Positions 53,642-62,454 of a stretch of 64,000 nucleotides of DNA are shown piece by piece. Origin of the DNA: Yoonia rosea (GTDB taxonomy: Bacteria; Pseudomonadota; Alphaproteobacteria; Rhodobacterales; Rhodobacteraceae); contig NZ_FTPR01000001.1 of the NCBI RefSeq assembly GCF_900156505.1, positions 1-64,000 on the forward strand, written 5' to 3'. Every line of letters begins with the position of its first letter. The stretch's first letter is position 1. The translations under genes and the position numbers were made by a program. The notes beneath the pieces were generated by a model. The model did no database searches, was not told the origin of the DNA, and saw nothing but the letters and a program-made list of their open reading frames with translations.

Positions 53642-54424
53642 TTACTGGGCTTGTTTCCCCAGTTCAGGCACAAGTTTGGCAAGTTCGTCGCCGCCGGCCA
53701 TCATATCGTGTAATTCGTCGTATTCGATCTCGCCGCGTTTGGCCGTACCAAGTGTCTGACCTCGGTTCAATACTGTAAAACGGTCACCGACAGCCAGTGC
53801 GTGGCGGACGTTATGCGTGATAAAAACCACGCCGATCCCCTGTTCGCGTACCTTATGCACGGTGCTCAGCACGTTGGCAGTCTGTCGCACACCCAAAGCG
53901 GACGTCGGTTCATCCAAAATCAGGACCTTTGCACCGAAATAGACCGCACGGGCAATGGCCACTGTTTGTCGTTCACCACCTGACAAGGTGCCGACGGCCT
54001 GATCAGGTCCACGCAGGTTGATGCCCATTTTGCGCATTTCCTGCATGGTGATTTCATCTGCTTTTTGTTGATCGAGAAAATTGATCCCGAATTTCTTTTT
54101 CACAGGTTCGTTGCCCATAAAGAAGTTACGGCTGACGCTCATCAGCGGGATCATCGCAAGGTGCTGGTGCACCGTCGCAATTCCGGCTTCCATCGCGTCT
54201 CTCGGGTCTTCAAAAGACATGGGCTTGCCTTCGAAAAAGATCTCACCCGCAGTTGGCTTGTGAACCCCCGACATCGTCTTGATGAAGGTCGATTTACCCG
54301 CACCGTTGTCACCCAAAAGGCAGTGGCACTCGCCGGGGAAAACATCAACTGACACACCGGCCAGCGCAATGACCGAGCCAAAGTGCTTCTGGATGTTTTT
54401 CATCTGGATAATTGCATCGGACAT
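53642..54424 (-). CDS. inositol ABC transporter ATP-binding protein
   Basis: A 260-aa single-domain ATPase of the sugar (CUT2) importer type: Walker [28 protein letters not shown], signature LSGGERQTV and Walker [12 protein letters not shown]. Many CUT2 ATPases have two domains; here one, as in inositol IatA-type systems. One nt from the permease gene. Substrate assigned from operon context. Confidence 0.87.
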   Translation of the reverse strand: MSDAIIQMKNIQKHFGSVIALAGVSVDVFPGECHCLLGDNGAGKSTFIKTMSGVHKPTAGEIFFEGKPMSFEDPRDAMEAGIATVHQHLAMIPLMSVSRNFFMGNEPVKKKFGINFLDQQKADEITMQEMRKMGINLRGPDQAVGTLSGGERQTVAIARAVYFGAKVLILDEPTSALGVRQTANVLSTVHKVREQGIGVVFITHNVRHALAVGDRFTVLNRGQTLGTAKRGEIEYDELHDMMAGGDELAKLVPELGKQAQ

Positions 54425-54425
54425 A

Positions 54426-55547
54426 TCAACGCTCTCCTGTAATCAAGCGGCGGATGTAGGTATTCAGGATCACAGCACCCAAAAGGATTGCGCCCAGGAA
54501 AACTCGGAAAAGCGAGCTTTCGACACCGGCGAAAAACAGGCCCTGTTGCACGACGCCGAAGATCAGTGCGCCCAATGCGGCCCCGATGACCGACCCGTAG
54601 CCGCCTGTCAGAAGAGCGCCGCCGATCACCACAGCGATGATCGCCTCGAATTCTTTCAAAAGTCCACGGTCCGCACCCGCTGACCCGAACTCCATCACCT
54701 GACAGGTGGCAAAGACGGTCGCGCAAAAAGCGGTGAACATAAACATCTGGATTTTGACTTTGGTCACAGGCACGCCCGAGTTACGGGCCGCTTCGGCGTC
54801 ACCGCCGGCGGCAAAGATCCAATTGCCAAAGCGTGTGCGGGTCAAAAGCACATGACCGAAGATAACCAGACCAAGCGCCCAGACAATCAGCATCGGAATA
54901 CCATCGACCACAGGTTCACCGGCACGGGTGCCGCGTTCGAACACGTCGATGATTCCAACGTCGCCAAGCCATGTGAAGATTGGGCCGCCTATTTTGCCGC
55001 CAAAGACAGGGGCGAGCCAATCGCCCTCAGCGGCCTCTTTAATGCCGCCGATGATTGTTTTGCGCTCGAACGTCTGCGGAAAGAAAATGGTAAAGCCGCG
55101 CAGGATAAACAGGAACGCCAAAGTAACAATGAAGCTTGGCAGGCCGGTCCGGATGACGATGAAACCGTTCAGCGCACCGATCGCGATGCAGATCGCAAAG
55201 GTCAGCAGGATCGCGACCCAGACAGGCCAGCTCAGGGTGACCGAGAAAATTGCAATCAACATGCCTGCGAACCCGATCATCGAGCCGACCGACAGATCGA
55301 ACTCGCCCGCGATCATCAGCAAGCAGGCACCAACAGCGATAATCATGAACTGGGCCGATACGACAGACCAGTTCAGAATGCCTTGGGTGTTGAACATACC
55401 GCTATCAGCAGCGGTCAGCAGGAAGAATGTAAACACAGCGATGGTGCCGACAATTCCGCCGAGTTCTGGACGAATAAGAGCCTTACGGATGAATGAGGTT
55501 TCCTTGATCCGCTCGTCTGCAATTCCCGTTTGGGTACTACCGGTCAT
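54426..55547 (-). CDS. inositol ABC transporter permease
   Basis: A 373-aa RbsC-type permease with about ten hydrophobic segments and the CUT2 motif [19 protein letters not shown] 55547 was chosen; the frame runs upstream without homology. Lies between binding protein and ATPase genes; a hairpin precedes it. Confidence 0.88.
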   Translation of the reverse strand: MTGSTQTGIADERIKETSFIRKALIRPELGGIVGTIAVFTFFLLTAADSGMFNTQGILNWSVVSAQFMIIAVGACLLMIAGEFDLSVGSMIGFAGMLIAIFSVTLSWPVWVAILLTFAICIAIGALNGFIVIRTGLPSFIVTLAFLFILRGFTIFFPQTFERKTIIGGIKEAAEGDWLAPVFGGKIGGPIFTWLGDVGIIDVFERGTRAGEPVVDGIPMLIVWALGLVIFGHVLLTRTRFGNWIFAAGGDAEAARNSGVPVTKVKIQMFMFTAFCATVFATCQVMEFGSAGADRGLLKEFEAIIAVVIGGALLTGGYGSVIGAALGALIFGVVQQGLFFAGVESSLFRVFLGAILLGAVILNTYIRRLITGER

Positions 55548-55591
55548 AGCGCAGCATTCCTTTGTCAGAGTGTGATGGGATGTGTTCGGTA

Positions 55592-55618
55592 TCAGGGCGT
55601 CCGCAAAGAACGCCCTGA
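55592..55618 (-). other. intercistronic stem-loop after the binding-protein gene
   Basis: A 9-bp stem TCAGGGCGT/ACGCCCTGA with a 9-nt loop, about 50 nt after the binding-protein stop and with no U-run. Such hairpins commonly raise the level of binding-protein mRNA compared with permease mRNA. Confidence 0.55.
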
Positions 55619-55669
55619 ACCTTTTGTCCGTCGGGGTGCTGTGCACCCTGCCAAGACAGGGAGGAAAAC

Positions 55670-56611
55670 CTAGCGGTATTCGCCAGCGAACTCTTCAACT
55701 TTTGTCAGACCGTCAGCCGTCACAAAGCCCGGGCCAGAGTTGATGTTATTGCCTGGCAGAACGCCGTAACGGTGGTAGTTCGCCAAAACGATAACCGGCA
55801 GATAGGCCTGCAGGAAAGGCTGCTGGTCGATACCCCAGTTGATGACGCCGGACTTGAGACCTTTCACGATTTCTTCGCCCAGATCGAATGTCCCGAAGTA
55901 GATATCACCCGCCATGCCGTTTTCTTCGAGCGCAAGGATGGTGGGATCAGCAGAAGTCGGCCCGAGTGTCAGAACCGCTTCGGTTTCGGGGTTGGCGGAC
56001 AGATACGCCAGAACCTTGTTCTTGATTTCAGCAGGGTCCTGACCGCTGTCGATCATCTGGTTGCCCAGTTCCACACCCAGACCATCTGCGAAGCCCTGGC
56101 AGCGCTCGGTCGAAGAGGGCGAGTTGATGTAGTGGTTCACGCACAGGAACGAGCCGATACCGTCGCCCGCAGCGCGCTGCCCGGCCGCGAAACCTGCATC
56201 ATATTCGGGTTGGCCGACATACATCAGCGCGCCCAATTCACGGGCCTGATCCGGCGAACCGGAGTTGATGATGATGACATCAACACCGCTTGAAATCGCG
56301 TCAGAGATCGGGCCGGACAGCACGTCATAATCAGCCAGTGTTGTGATAATGCCGTCAGGGCCAGAGGCCGCGGCTTGCTCGATGATACGCGCCATGTCGG
56401 CCAAGTCACCCGTTGGCGGGTTGCGATACTCAACCTCAACGCCCATCTGTTCGCCCGCAAGTGCGACACCGTTCTTGATGGTATTCCACCAGCTGTCGCT
56501 GTCCGGAGCGTGGCTGACCAGTACATATCTTTCGCCTTCGGCATGGGCCGGAGCGACAACGCCGACGACAGCGAATGCGGCCGCAGCGAGTGCGGTAAAT
56601 GTCTTCTTCAT
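55670..56611 (-). CDS. inositol-type sugar-binding protein of ABC transporter
   Basis: A 313-aa periplasmic binding protein (Peripla_BP_4 family) with a clear signal peptide (MKKTFTALAAAAFAVVGVVA, cleaved near AHA). GGGAGG lies upstream of ATG 56611. Motif VLTLGPTSADPTILALEENG is typical of the sugar-binding group. First gene of the import/iol operon; an IolR-type box is about 75-90 nt upstream. Confidence 0.88.
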   Translation of the reverse strand: MKKTFTALAAAAFAVVGVVAPAHAEGERYVLVSHAPDSDSWWNTIKNGVALAGEQMGVEVEYRNPPTGDLADMARIIEQAAASGPDGIITTLADYDVLSGPISDAISSGVDVIIINSGSPDQARELGALMYVGQPEYDAGFAAGQRAAGDGIGSFLCVNHYINSPSSTERCQGFADGLGVELGNQMIDSGQDPAEIKNKVLAYLSANPETEAVLTLGPTSADPTILALEENGMAGDIYFGTFDLGEEIVKGLKSGVINWGIDQQPFLQAYLPVIVLANYHRYGVLPGNNINSGPGFVTADGLTKVEEFAGEYR

Positions 56612-56683
56612 AAGAACCTCCCTTTGTTTTCTCCCGGTCAGTTCCTCGGCTGACCGCACAGGAAGAATCATTTCTCCTGTAAA

Positions 56684-56699
56684 TAGAATTATTATTCCA
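56684..56699. promoter_or_regulatory. candidate IolR-type box before the importer operon
   Basis: The sequence TAGAATTATTATTCCA fits GGAA-N6-TTCC with one mismatch in the left half. That motif is described for RpiR-type IolR in rhizobia. It lies between the rpiR gene and the binding-protein gene, and a perfect copy is at 57597-57612. Confidence 0.5.
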
Positions 56700-56730
56700 T
56701 TTTAGAAAACAGGCAACATATATTTGCCAA

Positions 56731-57543
56731 TTAACCCGGTCTGCGGGCTCCGGTCGCGACCGCGAGCGTGATTGCCAGCGACAGAGTGGCCGACAGGGAG
56801 CGGAACGCCCCAAAGTCAATTTCCGAGACGATCAGAGGCACAACAGATGTGCCATTTATCGGCAACGAGGGCGTGTCGCTCATCAGGATCACGGGCAGTC
56901 CGCGGCGCACCGCTTCGTCCGCCAGTTCAATGGTTTCGGGACTATAGGGCGCAAATGTGATCGCGATCAAAACGTCCCCTTCGCGCATGGCTTCGGCATG
57001 GGTCAATCGCCCGCCACCACCATGTAACACACTGGGAATACGTAGCTTTTCAAAGGCATAAGACAGATATGAGGCCACGGGATATGCCCGCCGCAACCCC
57101 ATAACATGGATCAATCGGGCCTGTGCGAGCGTTTCGACTGCTTGCTCAAGTGCTGTCTCGTTCACGGTCGCTGAAAGCTGCTCTAACGATTGTCGGCCTG
57201 CTTCCACGAACTCTGCCAGAATTGCGGTCGGGCTGTCGTCGCCGGATTCGCGCAAGTTCTGGATGCGTTCGCTGTAGTCAGGCATTTTTGGCTGGATGGT
57301 TTGCCGGACAAGTCTTTGCATGTCCGTATAGCCGCCAAAGCCGACCACTTGACAGAACCGCATGACGGCTGACGGCTGTACATTCGCCTTTTCGCTGATC
57401 TCGGCAACGGTAGAAAAGGCAATCTCTTGCGTATTTTGTAATATATACTCAGCACACTGGCGCAAACGCTTTGGCAATCTGTCCAGCAAAAGCGCAATTC
57501 TTTCGGTCAGCTCCTCTAGGTTCTCGGGTGCTTGGGCTTCCAT
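56731..57543 (-). CDS. RpiR-family regulator of inositol genes (IolR-like)
   Basis: A 270-aa regulator with an N-terminal RpiR helix-turn-helix (about 35-75, ISEKANVQPSAVMRFCQVVG) and a C-terminal SIS sugar-phosphate-binding domain (about 125-260, IHVMGLRRAYPVASYLSYAF). Alphaproteobacterial IolR proteins of this class repress iol genes and respond to a phosphorylated intermediate. ATG 57543 has GGAG upstream. It is encoded directly before the importer operon, same strand. Confidence 0.88.
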   Translation of the reverse strand: MEAQAPENLEELTERIALLLDRLPKRLRQCAEYILQNTQEIAFSTVAEISEKANVQPSAVMRFCQVVGFGGYTDMQRLVRQTIQPKMPDYSERIQNLRESGDDSPTAILAEFVEAGRQSLEQLSATVNETALEQAVETLAQARLIHVMGLRRAYPVASYLSYAFEKLRIPSVLHGGGGRLTHAEAMREGDVLIAITFAPYSPETIELADEAVRRGLPVILMSDTPSLPINGTSVVPLIVSEIDFGAFRSLSATLSLAITLAVATGARRPG

Positions 57544-57596
57544 TTTTTGCGCTCCTTATTGGATTTACCAATAGGCTAGAACGAATGATGAAAAAA

Positions 57597-57612
57597 TGGA
57601 ACGCGTATTCCA
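57597..57612. promoter_or_regulatory. candidate IolR-type box before rpiR
   Basis: TGGAACGCGTATTCCA is a perfect GGAA-N6-TTCC element, extended by T/A on both sides. It lies 54 nt upstream of the rpiR ATG, as expected for autoregulation. Confidence 0.6.
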
Positions 57613-57672
57613 AACGTTGTCTGACCGGCGCATCAGGGGCCGGATTGCAATGCGCGCTTGGCGGGACGGGCA

Positions 57673-57704
57673 GGGTGCAACCGCGCGCTGGGCTAGCTGC
57701 ACCC
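57673..57704 (-). terminator. possible terminator hairpin of the ZnuA-like operon
   Basis: A 7-bp stem GGGTGCA/TGCACCC lies just past the ZnuA-like stop (57,715). There is no U-run after it, so it may be a weak or Rho-assisted end or a stabilising hairpin. Confidence 0.35.
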
Positions 57705-57714
57705 GCTATGGCCA

Positions 57715-58611
57715 CTATTGGGGCTTGGTATCGGATACTGCCGTCAAAGCCTCTGCAACAGCCTGCATGTAGTCGCCTTCCTCAACGCCATGCGCGAGGG
57801 TTGGAAAGACGATGTTCGCAAGGCCCAAATCCGCCGCGATAGCAAACGCCTCTGGGGGTGGTGCTGCTTCCCATATCAGCACCTTGGCACCTGTCTGCGC
57901 GACAAGCGCTACAAGCTCTGCCCGTTCTTCATCGGTCGGCATGGCGCCGGCTTCCCATTCCAGTGACGACAGCGACAGGTCATAGCGCCGTGCAAGGTAT
58001 TGATAGCGTGGGTGTGTTGCGATCATCGCGATGCTCTGCATGCCATCAAATGCGCCGGTAGCCTGCCTGTCCAACTCCTCAAGGTCGGCCCGCAATGCGT
58101 CGAGCCGCGTTGCAACCGCATCATCAGGTGCGATCCCGCGTGCAGTGATGGCCGCAGCGACGGCTTCGGCCTGCGCGATCGCCAGCATCGGGTCAAGCCA
58201 GGTGTAGGAGGCGAGCCCTTCATGCGAATGTTCATCACCGTCACCATGGCTATGTGTGATGCTCTCGGTGCGAATAAACTGGTCTTCGATTGCGGTGGTC
58301 GTATTCACGACCTTGGCGCGCGGCAACGAAACCCGATCAACCCAGGTGGCAAATCCCGCACCGTTCAACAGGATCAGATCGGCAGACTGGATCGTGCTGA
58401 TATCGGCAATGGACGGACGCCAGAAAGAAGGGTCAACCTCCGCCGGAACCGGAAAAATAACCTCTGCAGCGTCCTCTACAAGGCGTTCGGCAAAATACTG
58501 CAAAGGATAATTCACAGCAACAATGCGCGCACGATCCTGTGCCGCGACAGGGTTGGCGGCAAGAAGTGTCATCATAACGGCGAGGAACGGTCTTAGCAGG
58601 GGCATGGTCAT
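57715..58611 (-). CDS. ZnuA-like metal-binding protein with altered ligands
   Basis: A 298-aa secreted protein of the ZnuA/PsaA family (cluster A-I) with a signal peptide ending near VAAQ (about residue 25) and a short His-rich loop (HSHGDGDEHSH, 120-130). In zinc binders the ligands include His in DPHxxEP and DPHxWLDP motifs; here these read DPSFWRP (Ser62) and SYTWLDP (Tyr136). His200 (THPRYQYLARRY) and a Glu near 248 remain. Metal binding may be changed or lost. ATG overlaps the previous gene (ATGA). Last gene of a six-gene operon with no standard ZnuB permease. Confidence 0.82.
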   Translation of the reverse strand: MTMPLLRPFLAVMMTLLAANPVAAQDRARIVAVNYPLQYFAERLVEDAAEVIFPVPAEVDPSFWRPSIADISTIQSADLILLNGAGFATWVDRVSLPRAKVVNTTTAIEDQFIRTESITHSHGDGDEHSHEGLASYTWLDPMLAIAQAEAVAAAITARGIAPDDAVATRLDALRADLEELDRQATGAFDGMQSIAMIATHPRYQYLARRYDLSLSSLEWEAGAMPTDEERAELVALVAQTGAKVLIWEAAPPPEAFAIAADLGLANIVFPTLAHGVEEGDYMQAVAEALTAVSDTKPQ

Positions 58612-58946
58612 CAACTCTGGCAGCTGCGTGCAATGTCGTCGGGTGTCACGATCCAGTAATTGTCGTGGCTGCCGGTGTCGACTTCGATCACAAGACCGCC
58701 GGAATGGTCCACGCTTTCAAGCGGTATGGCGGCAGTTCCATCCTCATTGATCGGCAAAGTCAGCAGCAAGGTGTTGTTTCCGTCAAGCACGCGTACATCG
58801 GCAAGCATGACGGGATTTCCGTTCGAAAACTTGGCTTCGACGGTCACCATTTCGCAATCGGTTGCGGCGAATACCGTCAACTGATGCGCCGCCGCCCCCA
58901 TGGGGGCGACAGCACAAATGCTAGCCAAGGCAATAGCCCGGATCAT
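58611..58946 (-). CDS. small secreted protein of unknown function
   Basis: A 111-aa protein with a signal peptide (MIRAIALASICAVAPMGAAA, cleaved before HQ) and a small beta-rich domain (FAATDCEMVTVEAKFSNGNP) that resembles part of a carboxypeptidase-regulatory or DUF4198-type fold. Two Cys residues (about 31 and 109) could form a disulfide. ATG 58946 overlaps the DUF4198 stop (ATGA). No known function; encoded between the DUF4198 and ZnuA-like genes. Confidence 0.72.
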   Translation of the reverse strand: MIRAIALASICAVAPMGAAAHQLTVFAATDCEMVTVEAKFSNGNPVMLADVRVLDGNNTLLLTLPINEDGTAAIPLESVDHSGGLVIEVDTGSHDNYWIVTPDDIARSCQS

Positions 58947-59719
58947 TGTCCGGTCCATTCTTCGAAGTGAACCCAGATCACGGCGCCAAGTTCGACGGCC
59001 TTCTCTTCGCCCGACGTTTCTTCGACCAAAGTATAATCAGCGGTGTTCAGAGCGGCGAAACCCCACCAGCCATCAGATGGCGGCGCATAGGTGAAGACAC
59101 CATTCGCATCGGCCTTGACCGTCTGCGTGATCATCAACTCGTCCGGGACGGTCGCGCCTGCGCCATCATTGAAGAATTCGACTTCAACCTCTGCATAGGG
59201 CACGGCTTCGCCATCCATCTTGACGATACCCTGAAAGACATTGTGCTCCCATAGGCCGAAGGGCTTGGACAGCGGGACAATCTCGGTTTTCAGGCCCAGT
59301 TCGCTATCCCAGCCCTCGTCGTCGCCATAGGCGGTCACATAGGTCTTGGTGTAGTGAATGATAAAGGCATCTTCCGCAGGTTCCCAATAGGGCTGCGGTT
59401 CCATCGCGAAGATGTAGGTGCCAGGACGGTCCAGCGGATAATCAAGCGTGTAGCCCTGATCATCCATCACGGTCGCACTTTCTAGATCGCCGAGCAGGTC
59501 CGTGGTGGTACCCTCGTGCGTGACCGAGAATGCCACAGGTGTATCGAGCATCATGCCGTCCATTTCGAACGGATGCGAGAACGACATCGTCAGCGCAACA
59601 CTGCGCCCGTCTTCCTGACTGATCATCGGATCATTGGGAATAATCATGCCGTAATGGGCCAGCGCAGGCGTCGCAGCGATAATGCTGGCGAGTGATGCAG
59701 TGATAAAATGACGTTTCAT
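58943..59719 (-). CDS. DUF4198 secreted protein
   Basis: A 258-aa protein with signal peptide (MKRHFITASLASIIAATPAL, then AHYGMII). The N-terminal His and the pattern FSHPFEMDGMMLDTP and KPFGLWEHNVFQG are typical of DUF4198 proteins, often linked to nickel, cobalt or other metal transport and placed in the periplasm. AGGAGG precedes the ATG. Confidence 0.85.
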   Translation of the reverse strand: MKRHFITASLASIIAATPALAHYGMIIPNDPMISQEDGRSVALTMSFSHPFEMDGMMLDTPVAFSVTHEGTTTDLLGDLESATVMDDQGYTLDYPLDRPGTYIFAMEPQPYWEPAEDAFIIHYTKTYVTAYGDDEGWDSELGLKTEIVPLSKPFGLWEHNVFQGIVKMDGEAVPYAEVEVEFFNDGAGATVPDELMITQTVKADANGVFTYAPPSDGWWGFAALNTADYTLVEETSGEEKAVELGAVIWVHFEEWTGQ

Positions 59720-59734
59720 GGAGCCTCCTAATGA

Positions 59735-60904
59735 TCATGAACCGAGCGCGAGTAGCCAACCCACCCAAGCTTCTGAATTGCGCGACACGATGGCTGCGCC
59801 TGTTGCAGCAATAAGTGCTGAAAGCGATAGTAATGTGATTGTTTCGGCCGACAAGAGACGCAAAACCATGCCGCGTCGCGCCCCCAGTTTGACGGCCGTT
59901 GCGATTTCGCGGGCCCGCAGGCGGTAGCTGAGGAACACGGCAAGCCCGATTGCCGCCAACGCCGCAATGGCAATGATCAGCGTGACCGCGTCCAGCAGCG
60001 ATTTGATCCTGAAAATACGGTCCACAAGGCTCTGGATTACGCCAGCCGGTTCGATCAGTTGGGCGGGGTTTTCACTATCCAGATAACGGCCTTTCAGGAT
60101 TGTGCCGGACCGCGCGTCATTGGGCACCACGATCACGGCAGAGGTCGGGAAACCGTCCTGACTGCCATGAAAATGAAAGCTGTCGATATTCTCGTCGGTG
60201 ATCCGCTGATACTGCACAACGGCCGCATTCGACAGTGCCGCGGTGCCTGCCGCGACCTCGGCCGCCGTCACCACATCTTCATGGCCGTGCCCGATACCCT
60301 GAATGACCCAAGCGGTTTTGATATCCACAAAAATTGCCTGATCATCGGGTGAGTTGGTGGGAGCCAGAACGCCCACAATTGGCATCTCGAGCGGATAGAC
60401 ACCATCCAGATCAAACAGGTTTTCAGGCGAGGACACCAGCGTGTCACCAACGCCTTTGCCAAGTGTTTGCGCAACATCCGCGCCAATCACCGCATCACCA
60501 AGAATGGAAAGGCCACGGCCGTCCGACACGGTCAGGCCGCGAAAGTCGAAATAGTCCAGCGTCGTCCCCACAATGCGGAACCCTGCGGACGAAAAGGCGG
60601 AATGCACAGGGATCGGCACCGCCAGCCCGCTGTCCCAGACCGCTTCAACCTCGCGCATTGTGACAGGATCGGGCCGTTCGTCCGAAAAATAGAGTGCGGC
60701 CATTGTCAGGTCCAATTGCGATCCCCGACTGCCCAACAACAGCGGTGTCGCATCGCCCCGCGCGACCAGCGCACGTTCGCTGGTGGACAATAGGATCTGC
60801 GTTGCAATCGGAACAAACATGATCAGTGCGGCCACCAGTGTCAGCACAAGGCTGCGCCCCCAGTGATACCGCAGATAGGCAAAAGCAAGGTAAAGCGCGT
60901 TCAT
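59735..60904 (-). CDS. FtsX-like ABC permease
   Basis: A 389-aa protein of the MacB/LolC/FtsX permease type: one N-terminal membrane helix (about 16-40), a large periplasmic domain (about 40-290), and three C-terminal helices (IIAIAALAAIGLAVFLSYRL and following). Length and layout match non-canonical ABC systems that act on lipoproteins, peptides or metals. Overlaps the ATPase gene by 4 nt. Confidence 0.87.
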   Translation of the reverse strand: MNALYLAFAYLRYHWGRSLVLTLVAALIMFVPIATQILLSTSERALVARGDATPLLLGSRGSQLDLTMAALYFSDERPDPVTMREVEAVWDSGLAVPIPVHSAFSSAGFRIVGTTLDYFDFRGLTVSDGRGLSILGDAVIGADVAQTLGKGVGDTLVSSPENLFDLDGVYPLEMPIVGVLAPTNSPDDQAIFVDIKTAWVIQGIGHGHEDVVTAAEVAAGTAALSNAAVVQYQRITDENIDSFHFHGSQDGFPTSAVIVVPNDARSGTILKGRYLDSENPAQLIEPAGVIQSLVDRIFRIKSLLDAVTLIIAIAALAAIGLAVFLSYRLRAREIATAVKLGARRGMVLRLLSAETITLLSLSALIAATGAAIVSRNSEAWVGWLLALGS

Positions 60905-61569
60905 GCGTCAGCCCCCTGTCTGAACTGCGCGAAATCCAGCACACGCTCGAACCGGGGCAACAGTTCATGGTCATGGGTCACGGCCAGAACGGCGGCACCC
61001 GCTTCGCTGGCCTGTTCAAACAGCAGATCAAGGATGCGGGCTTTGCTTTCAGGGTCAAGATTGCCTGTGGCCTCATCCGAAAGGATCAGCTTGGGCTGGG
61101 TCACCAAGGCGCGACAAATGGCGACGCGCTGTTGTTCACCCTGGCTCAGTGCGGTCGGATGACGGTCCAGTTTGTCGCCGATCCCGCAGGCTGCCGCCAA
61201 GGCTTCGGCCCTTTCGCGGGCGGCAGCGTTCAACGTCAGTGCGGGCGTGATCCGGTAAGGGTAGAGGATGTTCTGCCGCGCCGACAGATAATCCAGCAGC
61301 GCAAAATCCTGAAACACAAACCCGATCGTGCTGGCGCGAAAGCGGCGGCGTTCCACCTCTGAGAGGGTGGCAACATCGGTGCCTGCAACGTCGATCCGGC
61401 CCGCCTCTGGTGTCAGGATGCCCGCGATCAGGTTCAGGAGCGTGGTCTTGCCGCTGCCGCTTGGGCCCACGATGGCCACGCGTTCGCGGTCTTGTAGATG
61501 AAACGCAGGGACGCGCAGACCAAAGCTGGTCGCGCTATAGCGGAAAGAAAGGTTTTCGACGGTAATCAT
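60901..61569 (-). CDS. LolD/MacB-type ABC ATPase
   Basis: A 222-aa ATPase with Walker A GPSGSGKTT, signature LSQGEQQRV, Walker B LILSDEATGNLD and switch THDHEL. The GNLD and overall size place it with LolD/FtsE/MacB ATPases that pair with FtsX-type permeases. Its start overlaps the upstream gene (ATGA). Confidence 0.89.
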   Translation of the reverse strand: MITVENLSFRYSATSFGLRVPAFHLQDRERVAIVGPSGSGKTTLLNLIAGILTPEAGRIDVAGTDVATLSEVERRRFRASTIGFVFQDFALLDYLSARQNILYPYRITPALTLNAAARERAEALAAACGIGDKLDRHPTALSQGEQQRVAICRALVTQPKLILSDEATGNLDPESKARILDLLFEQASEAGAAVLAVTHDHELLPRFERVLDFAQFRQGADA

Positions 61570-62147
61570 CAGTTGATCTGCGGGGCCAGAAAGGTTTCTC
61601 CGGCCGCATCCCGATTGACTTCCAACAGTTCGAAATCGGTGATCCGCCAGGCGCCCTCGACAGGGGATACCAGAAGATCGGCACTATAGGTGTTGCCGCG
61701 CACATGCAGGTGTTCGGCATGTCCGACCGTGCCGATGACCTGCCATGAGGCGTCAATGGCTAATGCGGCACCATCGCGCGAGACGCGTGTGTTCAGCAGC
61801 TTGATTTCATGGATTGTCTGATCAGCCTCTTCAAGGCCACCGCCAGCCATCGCGCCCACGCGCTCCAGATAAAGGTATTCGAGGGCGTCGCCATGTGTGA
61901 CACTGGCAAGGGTGTCATAGATCGCATCTTCTTGGGTCTGGCCGAATGCATCATAAACCACCAACAACAAGGCAGGCGTCAGGCGCCAGAACTCTGTGCG
62001 TGCTTCTTCGATGGTCATCGGGTCAAGGCCGGGTGCGGTAAATGCATCGGTTTCCGACACCGCATCACGCATCGGCATCATGAGGAACGCACCAACAGCT
62101 GCGGCACCAAGGACTGCAAGACCTGAAAAAAGAGGAATTCGGTTCAT
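61569..62147 (-). CDS. membrane-anchored protein of unknown function
   Basis: A 192-aa protein with an N-terminal hydrophobic segment (LFSGLAVLGAAAVGAFLMMP) and an exported domain (EEARTEFWRLTPALLLVVYDAFGQTQEDAIYD as separate short motifs; the run here is FWRLTPALLLVVYDAFGQ). ATG 62147 starts the signal/anchor. First gene of the FtsX/ZnuA-like operon. I do not recognise the family; it may be a periplasmic partner of the ABC pair. Confidence 0.72.
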   Translation of the reverse strand: MNRIPLFSGLAVLGAAAVGAFLMMPMRDAVSETDAFTAPGLDPMTIEEARTEFWRLTPALLLVVYDAFGQTQEDAIYDTLASVTHGDALEYLYLERVGAMAGGGLEEADQTIHEIKLLNTRVSRDGAALAIDASWQVIGTVGHAEHLHVRGNTYSADLLVSPVEGAWRITDFELLEVNRDAAGETFLAPQIN

Positions 62148-62270
62148 CGTCCGCGCGTGTCCATGTGAAAATTCAGCGTTGCCAATAAATTGTCGCATCG
62201 TGCCAAGGACTGCAAGCAGGCAACATCACAATGTCGGTATTCGTCGTGCGGCAAGAACGCCTCTCATCCT

Positions 62271-62444
62271 TCAAATGCCTTTGCGCAGGTCCGTGCGGGT
62301 CCATTGGATGCTTAGCTCAATCACGAAATGGCGCTGCATGTCACACGATGCGCCGCGCAAGTTGCGGATATAGGTGGCTTTGACCTTTCCGCCTTCGTTG
62401 ATGCAGCCTTTGTCATTCACCCAGTCAATCAAAGCGGCTTTCAA
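62271..62444 (-). CDS. possible small or broken protein gene
   Basis: The minus frame from TTG 62444 gives 57 residues of clearly protein-like composition (ALIDWVNDKGCINEGGKVKA, then RNLRGASCDMQRHFVIELSI). No good start or Shine-Dalgarno site was found, and the frame continues upstream into the 3' end of the permease gene before a stop. It may be the 3' remnant of an older gene or start at a non-standard codon. Confidence 0.35.
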   Translation of the reverse strand: MKAALIDWVNDKGCINEGGKVKATYIRNLRGASCDMQRHFVIELSIQWTRTDLRKGI

Positions 62445-62454
62445 TGTGCGCCAA

